Notes: a model not told the origin generated them from the sequence alone. A stretch of 7,098 bases of DNA from Candidatus Hydrogenedentota bacterium (GCA_903922535.1 CAIXUF010001480.1:1-7098), one strand, 5' to 3'; shown: positions 1 to 6,664, numbered from the stretch's first letter. Program-made: numbers and translations.

Positions 1-2382
1 ACCCGGCGTGGAAACCACCAGTGCGGGATCAGACCCCAAAGTCTGGAAGGAAAGACACCCCTCCTTTAACTCGGCACGGCTGGTTTCCATCATCTCGGAC
101 CAACCCGCCTTTTCGGTGTCAAAGGTCCAATCCCCGCTGTAGGGGACTGCGGGGTAGTCATAGGGGCCCAACCCCAGGTCGCGCGGGGAGTAGTTCACCG
201 GCCAGGTTGACGGGGCGCCGGTTCCAAAGACCCGGCGGATCGCCTCGTACATATCGAAACCGTATTCGTTGGCCGGTTCGACGTAGCTGCCCTCGCCCCA
301 TTCATTGGCGGGAGCCAGCACGACGAAGGGCAGCTTGTGCGCCTCACAATAGCCGCGCCCGGCACGCAGGAGATCCTCGAAGAGGGGGGCAGTGCGCCCG
401 CCAATGACCATGGCCTTGCTGCCTGCCCAGGGACGGTTATCCCACCCCGTCTCGACCACGGGGTAATAGGGAAGTCCCGGCGCGCAAAGGTCCGCGTTTT
501 TCTGCCATGCCTCGGGCGCGGTTTTGACGGCGTTGCCGTATTTCACCGTCGTCCTGGATGTCGCCATGCTTTCGGCCTGTCCCCATTCGTGGTAATTCGT
601 TGCGCCGGTGTAGCCTTCCTTCGCGAGGGTCGCCGCAAGGTCTTTCGTATGATGGTTGCTCATGGCCACAAACTCGATGCCCCCGTATCCCGCGGCACGC
701 GCCATTTCCTGTGATTCGTCCAGCGCGGCCTTGACCGCCTCTGCCCCGCCCAGGTCAGTCCGCAAGCCCTCGGGATTCCAGAGGAAGAGGGCGGGCTTGT
801 TGTTGATGCGGTAATAGGCGGGCAGCGTGAAGTAGCGGTCAATCCACTCTTTTGTCACCTTGCGCCAGTCCTCGCGCGAGTGGGTTCCCGGGCCGTTGTG
901 GTTGGCCCACATAATCGCCACCTGGAGCTGGTCACGGTAGCGGGCCTTGCGGTAAGCCTCGAACCAATGGGTAAGATACTGGTTGCCGGCACACCAGTAC
1001 CAGTCCACGAGGAAACAGTTAACGCCGTTCTCCGCGGCCCACTTGATCTGCCAGTCCACACATTCCACCTTGCTCTCGTCGTAGTAGCCGAGCAGCGGCT
1101 TGCGAATGGGCGCGGTGCGGCGGATGCAGTCCCATTTGGTGTCCGACTCCCAGCCGGGAAAGTAATACATGCACACGTCCAGTGCCGGTTTGACCGGCAC
1201 CGGCACGGGGACATAGTCCGCCTTGGCGACGGAGACGGGGGGAAGAAAGCGGAAACGGGCCTCCATCGGAGAGTCCAGCCCCGGTCCCTCCACGCGCAGT
1301 GCGTACTCACCGGGTTCGTCGGCCTGCACCTGCCACAGCAGGTCCTTCACGTCACCGTAGGCAAGGGGTGCCAATCCGGCCGGGTCAGGCGCCTGCATGA
1401 CCTTCACGCTGTCATCCACAGCCGTGAGGCGGTAATCGGTCAAGGGGGCCTTCTCACCCCCATGGTTGGTAATCTGCACCATGACCGAGCAGGTTTGTCC
1501 GGCACGGTTGATGCCGTTTTCAAAGCCCAGGTAGCTTATCTGCGGGTCCGCTCCGCCTGCGGGCAGGTCCGACAGTTTCAACGAGTCTACCTTGACCTCC
1601 GGTTCGGACATGCGCAGCCCCACTGCATGCACGAGTCCTTTCCAGCAGGGATGACCTCCCAATTCGACGTTGTAAACCCGCTTGCCTGGGCGTATCTCGC
1701 AAGACTCGGACTGGATGCCCTGGCTGGAATCGGTTACCCAAAGAAATTCCCCATGGGCGGCCACAGAACTTTCCACTTCCACCGCAGCCCAAACCAATTC
1801 CCCCACATTCACCGCGAGTGGAGGGCTGAACCGGGATTTGTCACCCTTGATTTCGGGCCACCCCGCCATCTCATCGGCCGACCACGCTGTTTTCGCGGCG
1901 TCCGGGGTCATACCCGCACCCCAGTCCAGGACGGCAATGCTGTCGATGGCAAAGTTGATGCCGTCGTACAGGTCAAGCCGCAGCTTTCGGATAGTGCCCT
2001 CACGGTGCCATCCGGGAACGATGGCGATCTCCTGAAAATCGGAACTGTCGGCGACGGTGAAGTTGGTCACCTTCTGCTCGGTAAATCCCCCATGCTGACC
2101 CTCGCTCTGGCCGGTCCAGAAGAGTTGGCCGGGACCCGGCCGGTCCGCTTTGATGCGCAGCAGCACGTACTGCCATGGCGTCGCGGGAATCTCCAAACCC
2201 TGGCAGACGAACATGGGGTCCCAGTTGACGGTTTTGCCGCACAGCGCGCCGTTCTCCAACCGCACGTCGGCGATGTGAATGTTGGGCTGCCAGCCGTTCT
2301 TGTCGGCTTCTGTGTCAAACACCCAGGCGGGCAGGGCACCGCCGCCACACAGCATCACCGCACACAATGAGGTCAGCAACAT
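1..2382 (-). CDS. Secreted GH99/WbsX-like glycan-active protein with flanking beta-sandwich domains (partial, C-terminus beyond window)
   Basis: An uninterrupted reading frame of 794 codons runs from ATG 2382-2380 to the left edge with no stop. AAAGGAG (2390-2396) lies 7 nt before the ATG. The protein starts with a short hydrophobic stretch, probably a signal peptide cleaved near LPA (residue 19), so export is likely. Residues about 20-185 look like a lamG/CBM-type sandwich (WVFDTE at 20, DP at 55) and about 280-395 an Ig-like domain. From about 400 comes a GH99/WbsX-type barrel, with YYFPGW at 406-411, VDWYW at 459-463 and ANEWGEG ending at 698. In GH99 endo-mannosidases the two key glutamates sit in an NEWxEG motif, so E694 and E697 are the likely catalytic pair. 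From residue 752 a second copy of the N-terminal type of domain begins (WTFDTE, later DP at 785). Family membership is well supported. The substrate is unknown. WbsX was first annotated as a glycosyltransferase, but a hydrolase role fits the signal peptide better. Confidence 0.86.
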   Translation of the reverse strand, partial: MLLTSLCAVMLCGGGALPAWVFDTEADKNGWQPNIHIADVRLENGALCGKTVNWDPMFVCQGLEIPATPWQYVLLRIKADRPGPGQLFWTGQSEGQHGGFTEQKVTNFTVADSSDFQEIAIVPGWHREGTIRKLRLDLYDGINFAIDSIAVLDWGAGMTPDAAKTAWSADEMAGWPEIKGDKSRFSPPLAVNVGELVWAAVEVESSVAAHGEFLWVTDSSQGIQSESCEIRPGKRVYNVELGGHPCWKGLVHAVGLRMSEPEVKVDSLKLSDLPAGGADPQISYLGFENGINRAGQTCSVMVQITNHGGEKAPLTDYRLTAVDDSVKVMQAPDPAGLAPLAYGDVKDLLWQVQADEPGEYALRVEGPGLDSPMEARFRFLPPVSVAKADYVPVPVPVKPALDVCMYYFPGWESDTKWDCIRRTAPIRKPLLGYYDESKVECVDWQIKWAAENGVNCFLVDWYWCAGNQYLTHWFEAYRKARYRDQLQVAIMWANHNGPGTHSREDWRKVTKEWIDRYFTLPAYYRINNKPALFLWNPEGLRTDLGGAEAVKAALDESQEMARAAGYGGIEFVAMSNHHTKDLAATLAKEGYTGATNYHEWGQAESMATSRTTVKYGNAVKTAPEAWQKNADLCAPGLPYYPVVETGWDNRPWAGSKAMVIGGRTAPLFEDLLRAGRGYCEAHKLPFVVLAPANEWGEGSYVEPANEYGFDMYEAIRRVFGTGAPSTWPVNYSPRDLGLGPYDYPAVPYSGDWTFDTEKAGWSEMMETSRAELKEGCLSFQTLGSDPALVVSTPG

Positions 2383-2389
2383 TTTCTTG

Positions 2390-2396
2390 CTCCTTT
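2390..2396 (-). promoter_or_regulatory. Ribosome binding site of the GH99-like gene
   Basis: The minus strand reads AAAGGAG here, 7 nt before ATG 2382. No in-frame ATG lies just upstream, so this site fixes the start and with it the short signal peptide. Confidence 0.8.
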
Positions 2397-2421
2397 GGAT
2401 GAAACGCGCGACAACGGCGGG

Positions 2422-2427
2422 TATACT
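2422..2427 (+). promoter_or_regulatory. Candidate -10 element for the CBM9-HAD-M28 cluster
   Basis: TATACT matches the sigma70 -10 consensus at 5 of 6 positions and lies 38 nt before the CBM9-like start codon, giving a predicted leader of about 30 nt. I see no good -35 at 16-18 bp spacing. The same hexamer occurs in the tRNA-Leu promoter (5869-5874), which supports its use as a -10 in this genome. The minus strand of the same spot reads TAGTAT (4 of 6), so it could also serve the divergent gene, but that is weaker. Confidence 0.45.
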
Positions 2428-2465
2428 AGTGGGCCGCCGACAATGCGGCCCGGAGGACACCGACC

Positions 2466-3140
2466 ATGACGCCTTCCTGTGTGATCCACTATACAACGCA
2501 GTTGCCTGCCGTGAAAAGCGGCTGGGACGATCCCGCCTGGGTCAAGGCGGAACCCCTGGCCGTTGACCAGTTTCACCCCAAGAGCAGCGACCACCATCCA
2601 AAGGCGCAGGCGCGGCTGCTGCATGACGGCAAAGCGCTGGCCGCGATCTACCGGGTCGAGGACCGTTTCGTGGTCTGCCGCCAGACCGGCTACAACGCAA
2701 TGGTCTGCAAGGATTCCTGCGTTGAGTTTTTCGTGCGTCCCAAGTCGGACAAGGGCTACATGAATTTCGAGATCAACTGCGGCGGCACCATCCTGTCGCA
2801 ATACATCGAGGACTGGACCCGCGAGGACGGAAAGTTCAAGAAGAGCCAGTTCGTGGCGGAAAAATTCCTGAAGATGATCGAGATATCCACATCGGTGAGA
2901 GGGCCCATTCAGGAGGAGCAGCCCGACCCCGTCACGTACACGGTGTCATTCCGCATTCCTTTCGGTGTGTTTGATGCCTATCTGGGCGCGCTGGGCGACG
3001 TGCATGGCCAGGTGTGGCATGCCAACTGCTACAAGTGCGCCGATGAGTCGTCCCATCCCCACTGGGCCGCATGGTCGAACGTGGGGGAGAACCTGAATTT
3101 CCACCAGCCCGAGCGCTTCGGACTGATGCGCCTTGAATAA
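2466..3140 (+). CDS. Stand-alone CBM9-like carbohydrate-binding (DOMON-type) protein
   Basis: This 224-residue protein starts at ATG 2466 with GGAGG (2452-2456) 9 nt upstream. It shows the pattern of the CBM9-like family: DSCVEFFV at 83-90 followed by YMNFEIN at 98-104, a strand YTVSFRIPF at 158-166, and a C-terminus with HPHWAAWS (197-204), NFHQPERFG and a closing LMRLE. The family folds as a beta-sandwich and binds sugars, usually as a module of a secreted enzyme. Here the domain is the whole protein, and no signal peptide or membrane segment is visible, so a cytoplasmic location is predicted. Several cysteines (5, 71, 81, 85, 105, 188, 191) have no obvious motif. It is the first gene of a three-gene cluster and is divergent from the secreted GH99-like gene, which suggests a shared link to glycan metabolism. 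The ligand cannot be told from sequence. Confidence 0.82.
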   Translation: MTPSCVIHYTTQLPAVKSGWDDPAWVKAEPLAVDQFHPKSSDHHPKAQARLLHDGKALAAIYRVEDRFVVCRQTGYNAMVCKDSCVEFFVRPKSDKGYMNFEINCGGTILSQYIEDWTREDGKFKKSQFVAEKFLKMIEISTSVRGPIQEEQPDPVTYTVSFRIPFGVFDAYLGALGDVHGQVWHANCYKCADESSHPHWAAWSNVGENLNFHQPERFGLMRLE

Positions 3141-3145
3141 TCCAC

Positions 3146-3150
3146 GGAGG
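3146..3150 (+). promoter_or_regulatory. Ribosome binding site that decides the HAD gene start
   Basis: GGAGG lies 5 nt before ATG 3156 but only 2 nt before the in-frame TTG at 3153. The spacing favours ATG 3156 as the true start. Confidence 0.75.
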
Positions 3151-3155
3151 TTTTG

Positions 3156-4547
3156 ATGTCTTCCATTCCCAAATTCGCCGATGCCAAGACAGCCGCCCGA
3201 CTTGCGGGGGCGTTGTCAGACGAATATGCCATTGTCGCCAATCCGCCCTACATCTACCCACCTTACGACGTCTATCCACTCTCGAAGGGCACGCCTGTGC
3301 TGGAGGAGGGGCTGCTGGCCGCGGTGATGGACATGGACGGCACGACAACGACCACGGAGCCGTGCTGCATCAATGCACTGGACACGATGGTGCGCCGCTG
3401 CTGCGGACGGGCCGACGATCCCACCTGGCCCGGACTCGACCAGGGGCGTGACTATCCGCACATCATCGGCAACAGCACAACCAAACACGTGGAATACCTC
3501 ATGCGGGCCTACGGCGACCGTTTCCAGCAACAAGCCGTGCGGGTGCAATTTGTGCTGGGCGCGGCATGGACGCTGGCGCGCGGCAAGGACCCGGGCCGCA
3601 AGCGCGACCTGCGCAACACGCTTGCCGCGCTGGGCGTGACGGACCTTGAGCAGGACGCGGCCTTCCAAGCACTCATGAAGGCTGAAGATTTCTATTCGCC
3701 GGACAGCCGCGTCGGGGCGGAAGTGATCGCCGAGACACACCGCAACGCGTTCAATATCGATGGCATTTCCAACCTTACCCGCGCTGGTATCGAAATCTAT
3801 TACCAGCGCTACCACGAGGTGCTGGGCTGGGTGGCCGAGGGGCGCGGCGATGAGATGGCGGAGCAGGTGCTGGGGCCGGGCGGAAAACGGCTGATTGGCC
3901 CCATGCCCGGCGTGGGTGTGTTTCTGGCGCTGCTCAAGGGGTGGCTGGGGGCAGAGGAAGCGGCCCTGTTTGCCGACGCTCTGGCAGAACCGCTGCGCAC
4001 CAGCGGCATGCTTGACGAGGATGCGATCCCTGCCTGCCGGGAGCGAATCAGGCGTCTGGGTGCCTATCTGTCGAAGCATCCGGCCCGGGTGGCGTTGGTT
4101 ACCTCGTCGATCTATTACGAGGCGGATCTGGTGCTGACCGAGGTGTTTCGCATCCTGCGCACCGAAATCGGGCAATGGCCGGTCGGCAAGGAGAAAAGCG
4201 CGTTTCTACTGGAACGCTTTTCCAGTCCGCACCATTATTACGACGGGTTCATTACCGCCACGGATTCGAGCGAGATACGGCTCAAACCGCACCGCGACCT
4301 GTATTCTATGGCCATGCACGAGATCGGGCTTTATCCGGAGGATTTTGGGAAAGCGGTCGGTTTCGAGGACAGCGAGTCGGGAACGATTGCCATTCGCGCG
4401 GCGGGCATCCGCGTCTGCTGCGCCTTGCCGTTCCACATGACCGCGGGCCACCGCTTTGAGGCGGCAACGCGGGTGTGTCCGGGTGGTTTGCCCGAGGTCA
4501 TGCTGAAACACGGCCTGTTTCTGAAGGAGTCGTTGCTGGAAGGATAG
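3156..4547 (+). CDS. HAD-superfamily hydrolase, beta-phosphoglucomutase/phosphatase-like, with very large cap
   Basis: The protein has 463 residues from ATG 3156. All four HAD motifs are present: motif I MDMDGT with nucleophile D59 and acid/base D61, motif II VTSS (T316-S318), motif III lysine K377 in LKPHRD, and motif IV FEDSESG with E404 and D405. The motif IV wording (EDSxSG followed by AIRAAG) is typical of the beta-phosphoglucomutase/phosphatase branch, which acts on phosphorylated sugars. Those enzymes are usually about 220-250 residues. Here some 250 residues separate motifs I and II, against roughly 100 normally, and about 55 residues precede motif I. The insert is predicted to be mostly helical. 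No signal peptide or membrane helix is seen, so it should be cytoplasmic. The gene lies 15 bp after the CBM9-like gene and 19 bp before the M28 gene, so co-transcription is likely. Superfamily is near certain. The choice between phosphatase and mutase, and the substrate, are open. Confidence 0.86.
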   Translation: MSSIPKFADAKTAARLAGALSDEYAIVANPPYIYPPYDVYPLSKGTPVLEEGLLAAVMDMDGTTTTTEPCCINALDTMVRRCCGRADDPTWPGLDQGRDYPHIIGNSTTKHVEYLMRAYGDRFQQQAVRVQFVLGAAWTLARGKDPGRKRDLRNTLAALGVTDLEQDAAFQALMKAEDFYSPDSRVGAEVIAETHRNAFNIDGISNLTRAGIEIYYQRYHEVLGWVAEGRGDEMAEQVLGPGGKRLIGPMPGVGVFLALLKGWLGAEEAALFADALAEPLRTSGMLDEDAIPACRERIRRLGAYLSKHPARVALVTSSIYYEADLVLTEVFRILRTEIGQWPVGKEKSAFLLERFSSPHHYYDGFITATDSSEIRLKPHRDLYSMAMHEIGLYPEDFGKAVGFEDSESGTIAIRAAGIRVCCALPFHMTAGHRFEAATRVCPGGLPEVMLKHGLFLKESLLEG

Positions 4548-4566
4548 CCAACGCGGGAGAGACGAC

Positions 4567-5784
4567 ATGCTGACCGAAACGTCCCTGCGCGAATGCAGTC
4601 GCTACATGGTGGACAGCATCCGCAAGATCTGCGAGGAGTTCGGTCCGCGTCCGCCGGGGAGCGCGGGGGAGAGGCGTTGTCAGGAATTCCTCCGCGATGA
4701 ACTGACCGGCGCGGGGCTGAACGCCGTCATGGAACCCTTTCCCGTGTCGCAAACGGCCTTCATGGCCGCCCCGGTTATCACTGGCTGGCTGTGTCTGTTG
4801 TCCATCGCCTGTTTCTGGTTCAGCCCATGGTTGTCAACCGGCCTGCTGACCCTGTCCACCTTCGTGTTTGTCAATGAAATCGCTGGTTACCGGCATGTGC
4901 TGACCCTCTTCTTTCCGCGTCACACCTCGCACAACGTTTTCGCCCGGATGGCCCCCTCGGGGCGCGTGAAACGCCGTATCATCCTCGGAGGTCATGCCGA
5001 CGCAGCGTTTGAATGGCGTTATCAGCAGCTTTTCCCGAAGTACTTTATGCATATCGGACAGTTGGCGGCGCTTTCCGCCGTCTACCTTCTGCTGAGCAGC
5101 CTGGCCGCGGCCGTCTTCCACGGTGCCCATAGCCCGAGGGAAGGGTTCTGGTGGTGGATCGGCCTCAGCCAATTCCTCGCCCTGCCGGGTGTATTTGTCT
5201 CCGCAACGTTCTCCCGTTTCGGCGTCGTCGCACCCGGCGCGGTGGACAATCTCAGCGCCGCGCTCGTCTCGGTGGGACTGGCGCGCGAAATGCAAAAAGC
5301 CGGAATTGTTCCCGAAAACACCGAGATTATCTTTCTTGTCACCGGGTCGGAGGAGGCCGGATTGTGCGGCGCCACTGCCTATATGCAGCGCCACAAGAAC
5401 GAATGGACGGACGTGGAAACCATATTTGTGGCCTTGGAGAGTTTCCGGGACCTGGATCATCTTATGGTCTACGACCGCGACCTGAACGGGTCCGTGCGGC
5501 ATCATCCGGGTGTGTGCACGCTGCTGCAGAACGCCATGCTGCGTTGCGATCTCGTAAGGAAGTTTGGCTCGGTCCGCGTGGGCGCGACCGATGCCGCCGC
5601 TCTTAGCCGGGCCGGACTGCCCGCCGCCGCGATGGTCGGCATGGATCCCCATCCTGCCCACTATTATCATTGCCGCCGAGACAGTTGGGAAATTCTGGAC
5701 GGGGAATGCCTGTTCAAGACTCTCCAGGTACTGGCATCGGCCTTGGAGGACTATGACCGCAACGGGTTGCCCGAAATGGCGTAA
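4567..5784 (+). CDS. M28-type zinc aminopeptidase-like protein with four transmembrane helices inside the catalytic domain
   Basis: The 405-residue product starts at ATG 4567, with GGGAG (4555-4559) 7 nt upstream. The M28 metal-binding pattern is present in order: GGHAD (H143, D145), GAVDN (D227), SEEAGLCG (E262, E263) and HYYHCRRD (H368 the likely last ligand). E291 in ALESF may take the place of the usual aspartate. GATDAAALSRAGLPAA (339-354) matches the conserved M28 stretch before the last ligand. Four hydrophobic segments interrupt this domain: about 66-86 and 88-106 before H143, then about 163-187 and 193-215 between H143 and D227. Arginine and lysine crowd the N-terminus and the 107-137 loop, while the turns within each pair are short and poor in charge. 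By the positive-inside rule the catalytic part should face the cytoplasm, although most M28 enzymes are exported. Peptidase activity is inferred. An amidohydrolase or cyclase role within the same fold is possible. It is the last gene of the cluster. Confidence 0.84.
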   Translation: MLTETSLRECSRYMVDSIRKICEEFGPRPPGSAGERRCQEFLRDELTGAGLNAVMEPFPVSQTAFMAAPVITGWLCLLSIACFWFSPWLSTGLLTLSTFVFVNEIAGYRHVLTLFFPRHTSHNVFARMAPSGRVKRRIILGGHADAAFEWRYQQLFPKYFMHIGQLAALSAVYLLLSSLAAAVFHGAHSPREGFWWWIGLSQFLALPGVFVSATFSRFGVVAPGAVDNLSAALVSVGLAREMQKAGIVPENTEIIFLVTGSEEAGLCGATAYMQRHKNEWTDVETIFVALESFRDLDHLMVYDRDLNGSVRHHPGVCTLLQNAMLRCDLVRKFGSVRVGATDAAALSRAGLPAAAMVGMDPHPAHYYHCRRDSWEILDGECLFKTLQVLASALEDYDRNGLPEMA

Positions 5785-5844
5785 AGGCCCTGTTGCGGGG
5801 GGCGCGCACACACAAACCGACGAGTGTTTATGTCAAATCCTTTT
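5785..5844. other. Spacer between M28 gene and tRNA promoter
   Basis: I see no convincing hairpin followed by a T run after the M28 stop codon. The short GCCC/GGGC pairing near 5786-5803 has no U tract. Read-through from the three-gene cluster into the tRNA is therefore possible. Confidence 0.4.
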
Positions 5845-5874
5845 TTGAACGGCACCCCATTCAACCGCTATACT
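5845..5874 (+). promoter_or_regulatory. Sigma70-like promoter of tRNA-Leu
   Basis: TTGAAC (5845-5850) and TATACT (5869-5874) are separated by 18 bp and lie 12 nt before the mature tRNA 5' end. This is the best promoter in the window, so the tRNA can be transcribed on its own. Confidence 0.75.
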
Positions 5875-5886
5875 AAAGCGTAATTG

Positions 5887-5973
5887 GCCGGGATGGCGAA
5901 ATAGGCAGACGCAGCGGACTCAAAATCCGCCGGTGGTGACACCATGGGGGTTCGATTCCCCCTCCCGGCACCA
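5887..5973 (+). tRNA. tRNA-Leu (anticodon CAA)
   Basis: This 87-nt gene folds as a class II tRNA. The acceptor stem GCCGGGA (5887-5893) pairs with TCCCGGC (5963-5969), followed by discriminator A5970 and an encoded CCA (5971-5973). The D arm is GCG (5896-5898) with CGC (5910-5912). The anticodon stem GCGGA (5914-5918) pairs with TCCGC (5926-5930) around loop CTCAAAA, giving anticodon CAA (5921-5923), which reads UUG. The long variable arm forms GGTG-GTGA-CACC (5932-5943). The T arm has GGGGG (5946-5950) and CCCCC (5958-5962) around TTCGATT. The long variable arm together with the CAA anticodon identify leucine. The 3' ends of leucine tRNAs are frequent integration sites for mobile elements, which matters given the recombinase remnant downstream. 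Confidence 0.96.
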
Positions 5974-5980
5974 TTTTTTA

Positions 5981-6005
5981 AACACCCCTTGTTTACAGGG
6001 GTTTT
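5981..6005 (+). terminator. Rho-independent terminator of tRNA-Leu
   Basis: ACCCCT (5984-5989) pairs with AGGGGT (5997-6002) around the 7-nt loop TGTTTAC and ends in TTTT (6002-6005). It begins about 10 nt after the CCA end, as expected for a single-tRNA transcript. Confidence 0.75.
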
Positions 6006-6058
6006 CCGCATTTCCGGCCCGCGGCATTGCGCAAAACATGATAAAGAGTACCGAAAGG

Positions 6059-6110
6059 CTGGCACCAATCTGGCACCTGGGGCGCGGAAGGCGGCGAGGG
6101 GTCTGGCACC
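6059..6110 (+). repeat. Three direct copies of CTGGCACC behind tRNA-Leu
   Basis: CTGGCACC occurs at 6059-6066, 6070-6077 and 6103-6110. The first two copies are 11 nt apart, about one helical turn, and the third is 33 nt after the second, about three turns. The tRNA 3' end reads CCGGCACC (5965-5972), one base different. The spacing is compatible with a protein binding the same face of the helix, for example recombinase arm sites, but this is inference. Confidence 0.6.
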
Positions 6111-6227
6111 AAAAGGAAGTCCCCCGCCATGGGCACAACACAGCGATAAACGGGCTGGGGAAATGGCAGTCTGTGACCATCTCTGGGACAGCGCCAGGGT
6201 TCCCTGCCCGTAACCTGACCAGCGCCT

Positions 6228-6257
6228 TTGGAAACCCCTTAGGCCATGGTTTATACT
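6228..6257 (+). promoter_or_regulatory. Candidate promoter upstream of the zinc-ribbon gene
   Basis: TTGGAA (6228-6233) and TATACT (6252-6257) are 18 bp apart, the same spacing and -10 hexamer as the tRNA promoter. The start codon it would serve is about 140 nt downstream, so the leader would be long. Confidence 0.4.
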
Positions 6258-6397
6258 CACAGCGTAGTCCGAAGCCCCCGCAGGGCGACAGCCAACAGAA
6301 TACGCCATCTTATTCAATCTGATCTGTTGTCCAGGTTCGAGTCCGTCTTGCCGTGGCCTTTGGCTGCATCGCGCAAGACGAGAAACAGGAGGGCATC

Positions 6398-6664
6398 ATG
6401 GTCACGCTTTTCTGTTGTGGCTGCGGGCGAGCATTTATAATGGGGGAGAGGTATCGAGGGCAAGGAAAGAAGTGCCCGAAATGCGATATTGCTCTGGTGG
6501 AGAAAGCGCAACCTCCCGTTATAATGGCCATTCGACAGATGGCCATGCCCGCCAAAAGTCCATCATATATGATTCACTATTGGATAAAGGCCATTGTCTC
6601 TGTCGGCCTCATGCTCGTGATGATGACGGCGGCTCTATATATCCTTGGGCTCATACTGTCATGA
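6398..6664 (+). CDS. Small zinc-ribbon protein with C-terminal transmembrane helix
   Basis: ATG 6398 is preceded by a perfect AGGAGG (6387-6392) at 5 nt, so it is chosen over an in-frame upstream start at 6353 that lacks such a site. The 88-residue product has two CxxC pairs, C6-C9 (CCGC) and C26-C29 (CPKC), spaced like a zinc ribbon. A linker of about 30 residues rich in M, P and A follows, then one hydrophobic helix at about 65-87 preceded by K64. The protein is probably anchored by its tail with the zinc ribbon in the cytoplasm. I do not recognise a named family. The gene looks less GC-rich than the main cluster, and its stop overlaps the region where the recombinase remnant begins, which suggests an accessory gene. 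The clean frame and strong ribosome binding site argue that it is expressed. A DNA, RNA or protein adaptor role is possible but unsupported. Confidence 0.65.
   Translation: MVTLFCCGCGRAFIMGERYRGQGKKCPKCDIALVEKAQPPVIMAIRQMAMPAKSPSYMIHYWIKAIVSVGLMLVMMTAALYILGLILS

Larger units (their letters stand above)
6006..6397. other. Intergenic stretch without a recognisable gene
   Basis: This 392-nt stretch separates the tRNA terminator from the zinc-ribbon gene. Short open frames exist on both strands, but none has a convincing ribosome binding site or recognisable protein motif. Its visible content is the three CTGGCACC repeats and a candidate promoter near 6228-6257. It may be decayed DNA from an old integration at the tRNA, but no recognisable N-terminal integrase sequence was found in it. 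Confidence 0.5.

Noticed and set aside
880..2370. A 496-codon open frame on the plus strand.
   Set aside because: It lies antisense to the GH99-like gene, has no recognisable domain or ribosome binding site, and the minus-strand frame carries clear family motifs. It is a shadow of GC-rich coding.
3216..4175. A 319-codon minus-strand open frame.
   Set aside because: It is antisense to the HAD gene, whose catalytic motifs are complete. The reverse translation shows no domain.
4834..5811. A 325-codon minus-strand open frame.
   Set aside because: It is antisense to the M28 gene, which has the expected metal ligands. The reverse frame has low-complexity composition and no motif.
5868..6317. A minus-strand frame with GNRTP...DFESAAS-like wording, and plus-strand frames starting near 5933 and 5944.
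   Set aside because: These are translations of tRNA-Leu and its flank, a well-known source of false small proteins.
6331..6352. GGTTCGAGTCC, which resembles a tRNA T-arm and could be an attachment-site copy.
   Set aside because: The bases on either side do not form the 5-bp T stem and the match to the tRNA-Leu 3' end stops after a few bases.
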